From Streptomyces sp. NBC_01232 (GTDB lineage: Bacteria > Actinomycetota > Actinomycetes > Streptomycetales > Streptomycetaceae): a stretch of 64,000 nt of DNA. How positions within the stretch are numbered: position 1 is the stretch's first letter; the number at the start of each line of letters is the position of its first letter. The position numbers and the translations under genes were made by a program. Below are positions 53,296 through 61,445 of the stretch, piece after piece. A model generated the notes under the pieces. That model made no database searches. It saw only the letters and a program-made list of their open reading frames with translations, and was not told the DNA's origin. The DNA lies in assembly GCF_035989885.1 (NCBI RefSeq), contig NZ_CP108518.1, positions 1,302,001 through 1,366,000 on the forward strand, in the 5' to 3' direction.

Positions 53296-54336
53296 TCACG
53301 TCTCCCGGAGCGGTGCGTACGCCTCGGGCTCGAGGCCGAACGTCCAGGCCACGCCCTGGCGGGCCGTCCGGGTCGTCGGGGGGACCCGTAGCCAGTAGGT
53401 GCGGCTGGTGCCGTCGGGCTCCGGTGTCGAGTTGACGACCTCCACCATCACGACGGCCTCGTCGTCCGGCATCGGTATCCGCCACAGGACGCCCGTCTCG
53501 TCCCGGTGCACGGGCTCGGCCGCGGATTCCCTCAGATAGCGGTCGTACCCGTAGAACTCCAGCATCACCCGGCGCAGTTCGGCGTTCTCCTCCTCGCGGA
53601 TCCGCTCGGGTGTCAGCGTGCCCAGGCCCGCCAGGAACTCGGCCGGAACGGGCATGCCCCGCCATGCGTGCAGTTCGAAACCGTCGGGGAACGCCAGCGC
53701 CGGGCCGTCGCCGCGGTCCAGCCTGCCCGCCTCGTCCCGGTGCAGCTCCACCGGCCGTTCGCACAGCACTGCCAGCCGCTCGTACGGCCACCACCAGCCG
53801 GCCGAGCGGGCCAGGACCGCCAGTCCGTGCAACGGCGTGCCCTCCTGCGTGTCGAACGCGCACAGCCAGGCGGCGTCGTGCTGTCCGAGCACGGCGTCCA
53901 GGAGCAGCAGGCGCAGCCGCCGCTCCTCCGCCGCGGCACCCTCGCCGGCGTCGGCCGTCAGCGCCTCCACGACACCCGTCCGGACCCGGTCCGCCAGATG
54001 TTCGGTGTTCTCCCACAGACGTCCGCCCGTGGCGCTCCAGTGCCGCCCCCATCCCTGCGGGCCGAGCCGCTGCTGGGCCCGCTCCCGCTCGGCCGCCCAC
54101 GGCGCGCTGCGCACCGCCTCCCGTACGCCGCGGCCCCGCGCGGCGGGGGCACACGGCCCGTCGGCCGCGCCCAGCAGGCGCGCCGCCGCCCGGGGCGATT
54201 CCGCCCATGCGATCCGCTCCGGCTCCGGCAGGCCGGCCGCCCGGTACGCGAGGCGCACCCCGGCCTCGGCGGCCGCTCGATCGGCCGGCCCGGTGGCCGC
54301 TGCGGCCGCCCTCCACACATCGACGTCGTTCACCAC
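53296..54336 (-). CDS. DUF6745-like protein, divergent arm of the STM4011-4015-type locus
   Basis: A 346-residue soluble protein resembling DUF6745, function unknown. It is rich in Trp, Arg and Glu. Conserved-looking segments: LLLDAVLGQHDAAWLCAFD, LAVLARSAGWWWPYERLAVLCERP, LAFPDGFELHAWRGMPVPAEFL, and a C-terminal set EPVHRDETGVLWRIPM, VMVEVVNSTPEPDG and YWLRVPPTTRTARQGVAW typical of the family. A GTG at 54336 (or 54333) is the start, with GGAG about 8 nt upstream; longer in-frame readings run into the antisense of the next locus. It follows the 108-aa gene by 31 bp and should be in one transcript with it. Confidence 0.75.
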   Translation of the reverse strand: MVNDVDVWRAAAAATGPADRAAAEAGVRLAYRAAGLPEPERIAWAESPRAAARLLGAADGPCAPAARGRGVREAVRSAPWAAERERAQQRLGPQGWGRHWSATGGRLWENTEHLADRVRTGVVEALTADAGEGAAAEERRLRLLLLDAVLGQHDAAWLCAFDTQEGTPLHGLAVLARSAGWWWPYERLAVLCERPVELHRDEAGRLDRGDGPALAFPDGFELHAWRGMPVPAEFLAGLGTLTPERIREEENAELRRVMLEFYGYDRYLRESAAEPVHRDETGVLWRIPMPDDEAVVMVEVVNSTPEPDGTSRTYWLRVPPTTRTARQGVAWTFGLEPEAYAPLRET

Positions 54337-54367
54337 GGTCCTGCTCCCCCCACTGTCCGACACGCTG

Positions 54368-54694
54368 TCAGTCCGCCACGATCCGTACCGCTCCGGGTAG
54401 GTACTCCCGCTGCCGCACCACCCGGTACCAGCCCTTGGGCAGGGGTATCGCGGCATGCTCCTCGTGCACCACCCGCCCGCCGTCCGGAAGATGGAGCAGC
54501 AGCGGGCCGAAGGCCCCCGGTTCCCGCACGAGCCTGCCGGGGCCGACCACGGCATGCGCATGCCCGGTGACCTCGCCCAGGGCCAGGACCATCCGGCCCC
54601 GCCCGTCCCGCGGCTCCTGGTCGGCGCCGGCCGCCTGCGGCGGCACCGCCGACTCGTCGAGCGACACGATGAGCACGTCCCCCTGCCGGTACAT
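54368..54694 (-). CDS. 108-aa His-containing protein found with DUF6745
   Basis: A 108-residue soluble protein beginning MYRQGDVLIVSLDES, with GEVTGHAHAVVG in the centre and VVHEEHAAIPLPKGWYRVVRQ near the end. The spaced His and Glu residues could bind a metal. A beta-rich cupin-like fold is possible but not provable here. I know similar proteins only as partners of DUF6745 genes. ATG 54694 has AAGGGG upstream. It diverges from the LRR gene over 164 bp, and both units probably share control. Confidence 0.7.
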   Translation of the reverse strand: MYRQGDVLIVSLDESAVPPQAAGADQEPRDGRGRMVLALGEVTGHAHAVVGPGRLVREPGAFGPLLLHLPDGGRVVHEEHAAIPLPKGWYRVVRQREYLPGAVRIVAD

Positions 54695-54858
54695 GGGTGT
54701 CCCCTTCCCCACGCGCCGCCCGGTGCGCCGCGTTCTTCTCCGAAGGTAGGAGAGGGGTCTGACAACGGCCTTCCTCCGGCCCTGCCTCGGGCACTGTCAG
54801 TGCTCCTTGGTACAACTTGCAGCACATCGGACGCGACAGGCGAGGAACGGCGGGCCCC

Positions 54859-55818
54859 ATGAGTTACCCGAGACACCTGACGGAATCGTGCGGGCTGCCC
54901 GTCTTCGACTTCCCGAAGCCGGAGGACGCGGACACGACCCGCCTGCCCGCGGCGGACGCCGTCGCGTGGCGGATCTCCAGCGACAGCTACGACAGCGAGG
55001 AGAGCTGGACCGAGGCGTTCGCCCGGTTCACCGACGCGGTCGACACCACCGCCGTCCGCGCGATCGTCGTCGGCTCCTGGGAGGACGCCTACGACAGCGG
55101 GCCCGAGGACATCATCAGCGCACTCCTCGACGCCCGTCCGCGCCTGGCCGCCCTGCGGGGCCTGTTCCTCGGGGACATGGAGTCCGAGGAATGCGAGATT
55201 TCGTGGATCAACCAGAGCGACGTCGGCCCGCTCCTCGACGGCTTCCCCGAGCTGGAGGAGTTCGGGGTGCGCGGCGGCTCCGGGCTGGTCTTCCCCGCGG
55301 TCACGCACCGGAACCTGCGCTCCCTGACGGTCGAGACCGGCGGTCTGCCCGCCGAGGCCGTCCGCGGTGTCGCCGGCAGTGACCTGCCCGCCCTGGAGCA
55401 CCTCGACCTGTGGCTCGGCACGAGCGAGTACGGCGGGGACGCTGCGGTCACCGACATGGCGCCGATCCTCGACGGCGACCGTCTGCCGCGTCTGCGCCAC
55501 CTGGGTCTGCGCAACAGCGACATCCAGGACGAGATCGCCGGCGCCGTCGCCTCCGCTCCCGTCGTCGCCCGCCTGGAGACCTTCGATCTGTCCATGGGCG
55601 TCCTCACCGACCAGGGCGGCGCGGCCCTGCTCGCCGGCCAGCCCCTGACGCACCTCAAGAAGCTGGACCTCCACCACAACTACCTCGGTGCGGAGCTTCG
55701 CGAGCGCCTCCAGGAGGTCCTGGGCGCTGCCGGCGTCACCCTCGACATGGACCGCGGCAACGCCGACGAGGACGAGGACGACGGCCGGATCTGGCGCTAC
55801 GTCGCCGTCGGCGAGTAG
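54859..55818 (+). CDS. STM4015-family leucine-rich-repeat protein
   Basis: A 319-residue acidic protein. The N-terminal third is a compact domain (WRISSDSYDSEESWTEAFAR). The rest is leucine-rich repeats: LRSLTVETGGLP, LEHLDLWLG, LRHLGLRNSDI, LETFDLSMGVL and LKKLDLHHNYLG, spaced about 25-35 residues apart. LRR solenoids usually bind another protein or peptide. No signal peptide, so cytosolic. It is first of five co-directional genes (gaps of 10 bp or less, or overlaps). The family name comes from Salmonella locus STM4015; the function is unknown to me. Confidence 0.82.
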   Translation: MSYPRHLTESCGLPVFDFPKPEDADTTRLPAADAVAWRISSDSYDSEESWTEAFARFTDAVDTTAVRAIVVGSWEDAYDSGPEDIISALLDARPRLAALRGLFLGDMESEECEISWINQSDVGPLLDGFPELEEFGVRGGSGLVFPAVTHRNLRSLTVETGGLPAEAVRGVAGSDLPALEHLDLWLGTSEYGGDAAVTDMAPILDGDRLPRLRHLGLRNSDIQDEIAGAVASAPVVARLETFDLSMGVLTDQGGAALLAGQPLTHLKKLDLHHNYLGAELRERLQEVLGAAGVTLDMDRGNADEDEDDGRIWRYVAVGE

Positions 55819-55828
55819 CGCGCGGGCC

Positions 55829-56953
55829 ATGAAGGAGCACGCACCACCGCCGCGCTGGGCGGTCGTCGGCAACCCGGAGAACCGGCGCGTCGCCCTGTTC
55901 TCCGCGGCCGTGCGCGACGCCGGGCTGCCCGCGCCGCGTGTCGTGCCCTGGACGGACGTCCTGCGCGTCGGCGGCGCCGCCTTCGCCGCCGACGAGATCG
56001 TACGGATCGAGTCGCCGGGGGAGAACGCCGAGGTCGACCGGTTCCTGCGCGGCGCCGTGGACCCCACCCGGGTGGAGGGCGGGGCCCGTTGGTACGCCGC
56101 CTTCACGGCGGCCGTCCGGACGCTGACCGGTGGCCGGCGCGTCGACGACCCGGACGAGCTGTCCGTCCTCTTCGACAAGCGGCTCTGCCACGGCGCGCTC
56201 GCCCGCGCCGGGGTCCCCGTACCGCAGTCGCCGACCTCCGGGGGCGGCACGCCGGTGCGCGGGTGGGACGACGTACGGGCCCTCATGGACGCGCACGGCA
56301 TGCCGCGGGTGTTCCTGAAGCCCGCCCACGGGTCCTCCGCCTCCGGTGTCGTCGCCGTCGAGACGGCCGGCGGGGGCCGGATCAGGGCGACCACCTCGGT
56401 GGAGCGCGATACGGACGGCCGGCTCCACAACTCCCTGCGGGTACGGCGGCTCACGCACGAGGGGGAGGTGGCCGCACTGGTCGACGCCCTCGCCCCCGAC
56501 GGACTGCATGTCGAACGCTGGTGGCCCAAGGCCTCCCTCGGGGACGGGGCGGCCGACCTGCGCGTGGTCGTCGTGGCCGGGAAGGCCACCCACGCCGTGG
56601 TCCGCACCAGCCGGTCCCCCATGACCAACCTCCATCTCGGCGGGCGGCGCGGCGACCTCGCCGCGGCGGTCCGGGCGGCAGGACCGGCCTGGGCCGAGGC
56701 CCTGCGGACCTGTGAGCGGGCCGCGGCCTGCTTCCCGGACACCCTGTGCGTCGGGGTCGACCTGCTGCCCGCCATCGGCTGGCGCCGGTTCGCGGTGGCC
56801 GAGGTCAACGCCTTCGGCGACCTCCTGCCGGGCCTGACCGGACTACCGGGCAGCGGCGCCGAGGGCCTGAGCACCTATGCCGCGCAGGTCGCCGCCGCCA
56901 CCCGAAGACATGTACCGCACCACCCCACGAGGAACCACCGTGCACCCGCCTGA
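55829..56953 (+). CDS. STM4014-family ATP-grasp protein
   Basis: A 374-residue protein with ATP-grasp features: N-terminal GNPENRRVALFSAAVRDAG, central lid and phosphate-binding segment VFLKPAHGSSASGVVAV, and EVNAFGDLLPGL near the end, in the place of the metal-binding Glu-x-Asn. ATP-grasp enzymes ligate a carboxylate to an amine or thiol through an acyl-phosphate. The substrate is unknown. It is the second gene of the STM4015-4011 group and overlaps the next gene by 14 bp. Confidence 0.8.
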   Translation: MKEHAPPPRWAVVGNPENRRVALFSAAVRDAGLPAPRVVPWTDVLRVGGAAFAADEIVRIESPGENAEVDRFLRGAVDPTRVEGGARWYAAFTAAVRTLTGGRRVDDPDELSVLFDKRLCHGALARAGVPVPQSPTSGGGTPVRGWDDVRALMDAHGMPRVFLKPAHGSSASGVVAVETAGGGRIRATTSVERDTDGRLHNSLRVRRLTHEGEVAALVDALAPDGLHVERWWPKASLGDGAADLRVVVVAGKATHAVVRTSRSPMTNLHLGGRRGDLAAAVRAAGPAWAEALRTCERAAACFPDTLCVGVDLLPAIGWRRFAVAEVNAFGDLLPGLTGLPGSGAEGLSTYAAQVAAATRRHVPHHPTRNHRAPA

Positions 56954-57779
56954 AACCCGAGCGCTCCCCGACATGAACGAGGTCGTCGGCCGCGACGACC
57001 TGCTCCTGCTCACCCTGGACACCCTGCGCCACGACGTCGCCGTCGAACTGGCCGCCGCCGGACGGCTCCCGAACCTGGCCCGGCACCTGCCCGGCGGCGT
57101 CTGGGAGGAGCGGCACGCCCCCGGCAGCTTCACCTACGCCTCCCATCAGGCGATGTTCGCCGGCTTCCTGCCGACCCCCGCCCGGCCCGGCCCACATCCG
57201 CGCCTGTTCGCCGCCCGCTTCGCCGGGAGCGAGACGACCGCCGGCCGCACCTACGTCTTCGAAACGCCCGACCTGGTGTCCGGCCTCGCCGCGGCCGGGT
57301 ACCGCACGGTGTGCATCGGCGGCGTCGGCTTCTTCAACAAGCAGGGCGCGCTCGGCGACGTACTCCCCGGCATGTTCCAGGAGAGCCACTGGGAGCCGGA
57401 GTTCGGCGTCGCGTCGCCCACCTCCTTCGAGGCACAGGTCGAGCGGGCCGAACAGGTCGTCGCCGCACTCCCCGCCGGACAGCGGCTGTTCCTCTTCCTC
57501 AACGCCTCCGCGCTGCACCAGCCCAACTGGTTCCACCTCCCCGGCGCCACCGCCGGGGCGGGCGACACCCGCGCCACCCACGCCGCCGCCCTCGAGTACA
57601 TCGACCGGCACATCGGCCGGCTGCTCACCGCCATGAGCTCCCGACGCCGCTGCTTCGCCATCGTCTGCTCCGACCACGGCACCACCTACGGCGACGACGG
57701 CTACACCGGCCACCGCCTCGCCCACCAGGCCGTCTGGACCGTGCCGTACGCCCACTTCTTCCTGGAGCCGTCCGCATGA
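56940..57779 (+). CDS. STM4013-family hydrolase, alkaline phosphatase superfamily
   Basis: A 279-residue enzyme of the sulfatase/phosphatase/phosphodiesterase superfamily. LLLLTLDTLRHDVA supplies the first metal-binding Asp, ASHQAMFAGFLP lies at the nucleophile position (Ser or Thr), and CSDHGTTYGDDGYTGHR is the DHG metal motif followed by a further His. No signal peptide, so it is probably cytosolic, unlike most sulfatases. GTG 56940 has GAGG 7 nt upstream; earlier (56877, 56910) and later (56973) in-frame starts lack support. The stop overlaps the next gene's ATG by 4 bp. Confidence 0.8.
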   Translation: MHPPETRALPDMNEVVGRDDLLLLTLDTLRHDVAVELAAAGRLPNLARHLPGGVWEERHAPGSFTYASHQAMFAGFLPTPARPGPHPRLFAARFAGSETTAGRTYVFETPDLVSGLAAAGYRTVCIGGVGFFNKQGALGDVLPGMFQESHWEPEFGVASPTSFEAQVERAEQVVAALPAGQRLFLFLNASALHQPNWFHLPGATAGAGDTRATHAAALEYIDRHIGRLLTAMSSRRRCFAIVCSDHGTTYGDDGYTGHRLAHQAVWTVPYAHFFLEPSA

Positions 57780-59149
57780 CCGCCCTCGCGACCTCCCCCG
57801 CCCCGGCCGGCGCACCCACCGCGCCGTCCCCGGGCAGCCCGTACACCGCCTACGTGTACGCGTACCCCCACAAGACCGCCTACCGGCCGCTGCCCGACCG
57901 GCCCGCCCTGCGGGACCTGTGGCGCGGCGAACGCAAGGACGCCCTCTCCCTCTACCTCCACATACCCTTCTGCGAAGTCCGCTGCGGCTTCTGCAACCTC
58001 TTCACCCGCATCGGCGCCCCCGACGGGCTCACCGGCCGCTACCTCGACGCCCTGGAGCGCCAGGCCACCGCCGTCCGTGACGCCCTCGGCGACGACGGAC
58101 CCGTCTCGTTCGCCAACGCGGCCTTCGGCGGCGGGACGCCCACCTTCCTGACGGCCGGCGAACTGGAACGGCTCTGCGACATCGCCGAGCGGCACATGGG
58201 CGCCGACCTGCGCGCGATCCCGCTGTCCGTCGAGACCTCCCCCGCCACCGCCACCGCCGACCGGCTCGCCGTCCTCGCCGAGCGCGGCGCCACCCGCCTC
58301 AGCATCGGTGTCCAGAGCTTCGTCCCCGACGAGGCGCGGGCCGCCGTACGCCCCCAGCGCCGCGCCGACGTCGAAGCGGCCCTCGGCCGCATCCGCGACG
58401 CGCGCATCCCCGTCCTGAACATCGACCTCATCTACGGCATCGACGGCCAGACCCCCGCCACCTGGCGCGCCTCGCTGGACGCCGCACTGGCCTGGCGCCC
58501 CGAGGAGCTGTACCTGTACCCCCTGTACGTGCGCCCCCTCACCGGGCTCGCCCGGCGCACCGCCCTCACCGACCGGGCCTGGGACGAGCAGCGCCTGAAC
58601 CTCTACCGGCTGGGCCGCGACCACCTCCTCGCGCACGGCTACGAGCAGGTGTCGATGCGCATGTTCCGGCTGGCCGGCACGGCGCCCCAGGGCCCCGACG
58701 ACCACGCCTGCCAGACCGACGGAATGATCGGCCTGGGCTGCGGCGCCCGCTCCTACACCTCCACGCTGCACTACTCGTTCGACTACGCCGTCGACATGGG
58801 CGAGATCCGCGGGATCATCGACGACTACACCGCCACCGACGACTTCACCCGCGCCGTCCACGGCCGCCCCACCAACGGCGACGAGGCGCGCCGCCGCCAC
58901 CTCCTCCAGTCACTGCTCCAGGCGCAGGGCATGCCGGTCGCCGACTACCGGGAGCGGTTCGGCGCCGATCCGCACGAGGACTTCCCCGCCGAGCTGGCGG
59001 CGTTCGCGGCCCGCGGCTGGCTCGAGGAGGACGGCACGGGACCGCTCCTGCGCCTGTCCCCCGAGGGTCTCGCCCACTCCGACGCGCTCGGCCCCGAGCT
59101 GTTCTCACCGGCCGTACGGGCCGCGATGGCCGCCTACGAGACCAAGTAG
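57776..59149 (+). CDS. STM4012-family radical SAM protein, HemN-like
   Basis: A 457-residue radical SAM enzyme related to HemN/HemW. YLHIPFCEVRCGFCNLF carries the CxxxCxxC cluster ligands; GGGTPTFL is the SAM-binding GGGTP motif; SVETSPAT, GVQSF and LNIDLIYGIDGQT follow as in the HemN core, and GLGCGARSY near the C-terminus resembles the HemN terminal domain. The sequence differs from coproporphyrinogen oxidases around the substrate region, so haem synthesis is unlikely. Possible substrates are a peptide, lipid or tetrapyrrole-like molecule. ATG 57776 is coupled to the preceding stop. Confidence 0.85.
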   Translation: MTALATSPAPAGAPTAPSPGSPYTAYVYAYPHKTAYRPLPDRPALRDLWRGERKDALSLYLHIPFCEVRCGFCNLFTRIGAPDGLTGRYLDALERQATAVRDALGDDGPVSFANAAFGGGTPTFLTAGELERLCDIAERHMGADLRAIPLSVETSPATATADRLAVLAERGATRLSIGVQSFVPDEARAAVRPQRRADVEAALGRIRDARIPVLNIDLIYGIDGQTPATWRASLDAALAWRPEELYLYPLYVRPLTGLARRTALTDRAWDEQRLNLYRLGRDHLLAHGYEQVSMRMFRLAGTAPQGPDDHACQTDGMIGLGCGARSYTSTLHYSFDYAVDMGEIRGIIDDYTATDDFTRAVHGRPTNGDEARRRHLLQSLLQAQGMPVADYRERFGADPHEDFPAELAAFAARGWLEEDGTGPLLRLSPEGLAHSDALGPELFSPAVRAAMAAYETK

Positions 59150-59153
59150 CGCC

Positions 59154-60044
59154 GTGGACCTCACCCTGCTCTACCGCGGCCCGCTCGCCTCCTGCGACTA
59201 CGACTGCCCCTACTGCCCGTTCGCCAAGCGCCGCGACACCACCGCCCAGCTGCGCGCCGACCGGGCCGCCCTCGAACGGTTCACCGGCTGGGCGCGCTCC
59301 CGCAGCGAGGAGGACCGGCTCTCCCTCCTGTTCACCCCGTGGGGCGAGGGCCTCGTCCGCTCCTGGTACCGCCGCGCCCTCGTCGAGCTCTCGCACCAGC
59401 CGCACGTCGACCGCGTCGCGATCCAGACCAACCTCAGCTGCCGCACCGACTGGCTCGCGGACGCCGACCCGGCCACGCTCGCGCTGTGGTGCACCTACCA
59501 CCCGGGGCAGACTCCGTACGACCGCTTCCTCGGCAAGGTGGACGACCTGGCCGGCCGGGGCATCCGTCACAGCGTCGGCATCGTCGGCCTCCGCGAAAAC
59601 CTGGAACACGCCCGCAGGCTGCGCGCGGACCTGCCCGCCCACGTCTACCTGTGGGTGAACGCCGCCGACGGCCACACCTACACCGACGCCGAGGCCGGCG
59701 CGTGGACCGCCCTCGACCCGCTCTTCCCGTACAGCAGGCACCCGCACCGCTCGGCCGGACTGCCCTGCCGTACGGGTGAGTCGGTGATCTCGGTGGACGG
59801 CGACGGCACGGTCCGCCGCTGCCACTTCGTCCCCGCGGAGCTCGGCAACCTCTACGACGGCTCGTACCGGACGGCGCTCGGCCCCCGCCCCTGCCCGCTG
59901 ACCACCTGCGACTGCCACATCGGCTACGTCCACCTGGAGACGCTGCCGCTCTACGACGTCTTCGCGGGCGGTGTCCTGGAACGCGTCCCGGCGGCGGGCC
60001 CGCCGCTCGTCCCCCTGCTCAGGACCCGCCCGGCAGCCCCGTAG
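59154..60044 (+). CDS. STM4011-family radical SAM protein
   Basis: A 296-residue radical SAM enzyme. Cluster ligands lie at LASCDYDCPYCPFAKR (Cys-x3-Cys-x2-Cys) very near the N-terminus. A C-terminal set of cysteines, RCHFVPAELGN and PCPLTTCDCHIGY, could hold an auxiliary Fe-S cluster, a feature of several peptide-modifying radical SAM enzymes. LFTPWGEGL and SVDGDGTVRRC are further conserved pieces. The start is GTG 59154, 4 bp after the preceding stop. Last of the five-gene unit; its end overlaps the converging amidohydrolase gene by 26 bp. Confidence 0.83.
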   Translation: MDLTLLYRGPLASCDYDCPYCPFAKRRDTTAQLRADRAALERFTGWARSRSEEDRLSLLFTPWGEGLVRSWYRRALVELSHQPHVDRVAIQTNLSCRTDWLADADPATLALWCTYHPGQTPYDRFLGKVDDLAGRGIRHSVGIVGLRENLEHARRLRADLPAHVYLWVNAADGHTYTDAEAGAWTALDPLFPYSRHPHRSAGLPCRTGESVISVDGDGTVRRCHFVPAELGNLYDGSYRTALGPRPCPLTTCDCHIGYVHLETLPLYDVFAGGVLERVPAAGPPLVPLLRTRPAAP

Positions 60045-61236
60045 CGATCCGCCCGCCGGACACGACGAGGCGGACCGCGCGCAGAGCGGCCAGGTCGGTG
60101 AGCGGATCGCCGTCCACGACCAGCAGGTCGGCCCGGAGCCCGGCCGCGAGCCGGCCGGTGTCGCCGTCGATGCCCAGGGCCCGCGCCGCTCCCGTCGTGG
60201 CCAGGTCGACGATCTCGGCCGGGGTCAGCCCGATGTGCTCGAAGAACTCCAGGCTGGAGACGAAGCCGTCGAAGACGGCGTGCGGGACGCCCGCGTCCGT
60301 CCCGGGCAGGAGGTGGACGCCGCGCTCCGCCATCCACCGGAGCCGCCCGAACATCTCCTCGGCCCGCTCGCGGCCGAACCGCTCCGCGAAACCCCGCCAG
60401 TCGGGGCTCGCCGCCGGACAGACCGTGATGCCGCGGGCCGCCATGGCGTCGACCAGGTCCTCGCGCACGTCGAAGCCCTCGCGCCCCATCCACGTGCAGT
60501 GCTCGATGGTGTCCACTCCCGCGGCCACGGCGGCCGCGATGCCCTCGGTCCCGTGGGCGTGCGCCGCCACCGGCAGCCCGGCGCTCCGCGCCTCCTCCAC
60601 GATCAGGCTCAGCTCCTGCGGGGTGAACTGCGCCTGCCAGATCGGCGGTCCGCCCTTGGTGATGCCGCCACCGGTGGCCATCACCTTGATCAGGTCCACT
60701 CCCCGGGCGGCGTTGCGGCGGACCGCCTCCCGGATGGCGTCGGCCCCCTCCACCTCACCGCCCAGGAACCAGCAGTGCCCGCCGGGGACGGTCAGGGGTG
60801 TTCCCGCGGACAGCAGTCGCGGCCCCGGCACCCGCCCCGCCGCGATGTCGTCGCGCAGCCGTACGGCGAGCCCGCCCCGGTCGCCGAGGTCGCGTGCGGT
60901 GGTCACCCCTGTGGCGAGCAACTGCCGGGCCCGGCCGGCCATCCCGGCGTAGAGCTCGGCGTCCGGGGCGGCCCGCAGGACGGCCACGGGATCGGGCCCG
61001 GCGTCGAGCGCGAGATGGACGTGGGAGTCGATCAGGCCAGGCAGCAAGGTGCCGTCGGGGAAGTCCAGTCGGGGATCCTCGGGGCCGGCCTGTGCCTCGA
61101 CCTCGCCGCGCGGACCGGCCGCGGTGATCACTCGCCCGTCGTACAGGACGGCCCCGTCGGTGATCACCCGCCCACCGGGACCCGCGACCATCCGGCCCGC
61201 CGATATCAGTGCTCGCACGCTGCGCCGTCCCTCCAT
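60019..61236 (-). CDS. Amidohydrolase-family protein (imidazolonepropionase-like)
   Basis: A metal-dependent hydrolase of about 405 residues with a TIM barrel. LPGLIDSHVHLALD provides the HxH metal pair, ARDLGDRGG follows, KVMATGGG has the bridging Lys, VAAHAHGTEG and DTIEHCTWM give His ligands, and HLLPGTDAG the final Asp. Relatives act as prolidases, imidazolonepropionases or peptidases; the substrate here is unclear. Start candidates are GTG 61245, ATG 61236 and GTG 61218, the last with GGAGGG about 10 nt upstream. It converges on the radical SAM operon with a 26-bp overlap. Confidence 0.85.
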   Translation of the reverse strand: MEGRRSVRALISAGRMVAGPGGRVITDGAVLYDGRVITAAGPRGEVEAQAGPEDPRLDFPDGTLLPGLIDSHVHLALDAGPDPVAVLRAAPDAELYAGMAGRARQLLATGVTTARDLGDRGGLAVRLRDDIAAGRVPGPRLLSAGTPLTVPGGHCWFLGGEVEGADAIREAVRRNAARGVDLIKVMATGGGITKGGPPIWQAQFTPQELSLIVEEARSAGLPVAAHAHGTEGIAAAVAAGVDTIEHCTWMGREGFDVREDLVDAMAARGITVCPAASPDWRGFAERFGRERAEEMFGRLRWMAERGVHLLPGTDAGVPHAVFDGFVSSLEFFEHIGLTPAEIVDLATTGAARALGIDGDTGRLAAGLRADLLVVDGDPLTDLAALRAVRLVVSGGRIATGLPGGS

Positions 61237-61402
61237 CCGACCCACCGGCGTCCCGCCGCCACGACCGCCGGCGCAATGCCCCTACGAAGGTCATCTTCCC
61301 CCCGGCCCCGGCCGGGGCGTCACATTCAGGCCGCCGCCCGACGGGCCGGTGGTGCGCCGGCCGCGATGCCCCGTTCACTGCCCGGATCCGCCGCGAGGAC
61401 GA

Positions 61403-61421
61403 TAAAGTTAGGTTCACCTAA
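61403..61421. promoter_or_regulatory. Iron box (DmdR/IdeR-type) upstream of the esterase gene
   Basis: The 19-mer TAAAGTTAGGTTCACCTAA matches the streptomycete iron box TTAGGTTAGGCTCACCTAA, as I recall it, at 16 of 19 positions. It contains a perfect palindrome AGTTAGGT-TC-ACCTAACT at 61406-61423. It lies 24 bp before the ATG at 61446, a position that would block transcription when iron is plentiful. Confidence 0.8.
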
Positions 61422-61445
61422 CTATGCTGCTCGCAAGGAGACTTC

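Noticed and set aside
54337..56874. Long upstream extension of the DUF6745 frame
   Set aside because: It runs antisense through the LRR and ATP-grasp genes, which have good domain evidence.
57776..59149. Coproporphyrinogen III dehydrogenase (HemN) for haem synthesis
   Set aside because: Shares the radical SAM core but is embedded in the STM4011-4015 group and lacks other haem genes nearby; family assignment to STM4012 fits better.
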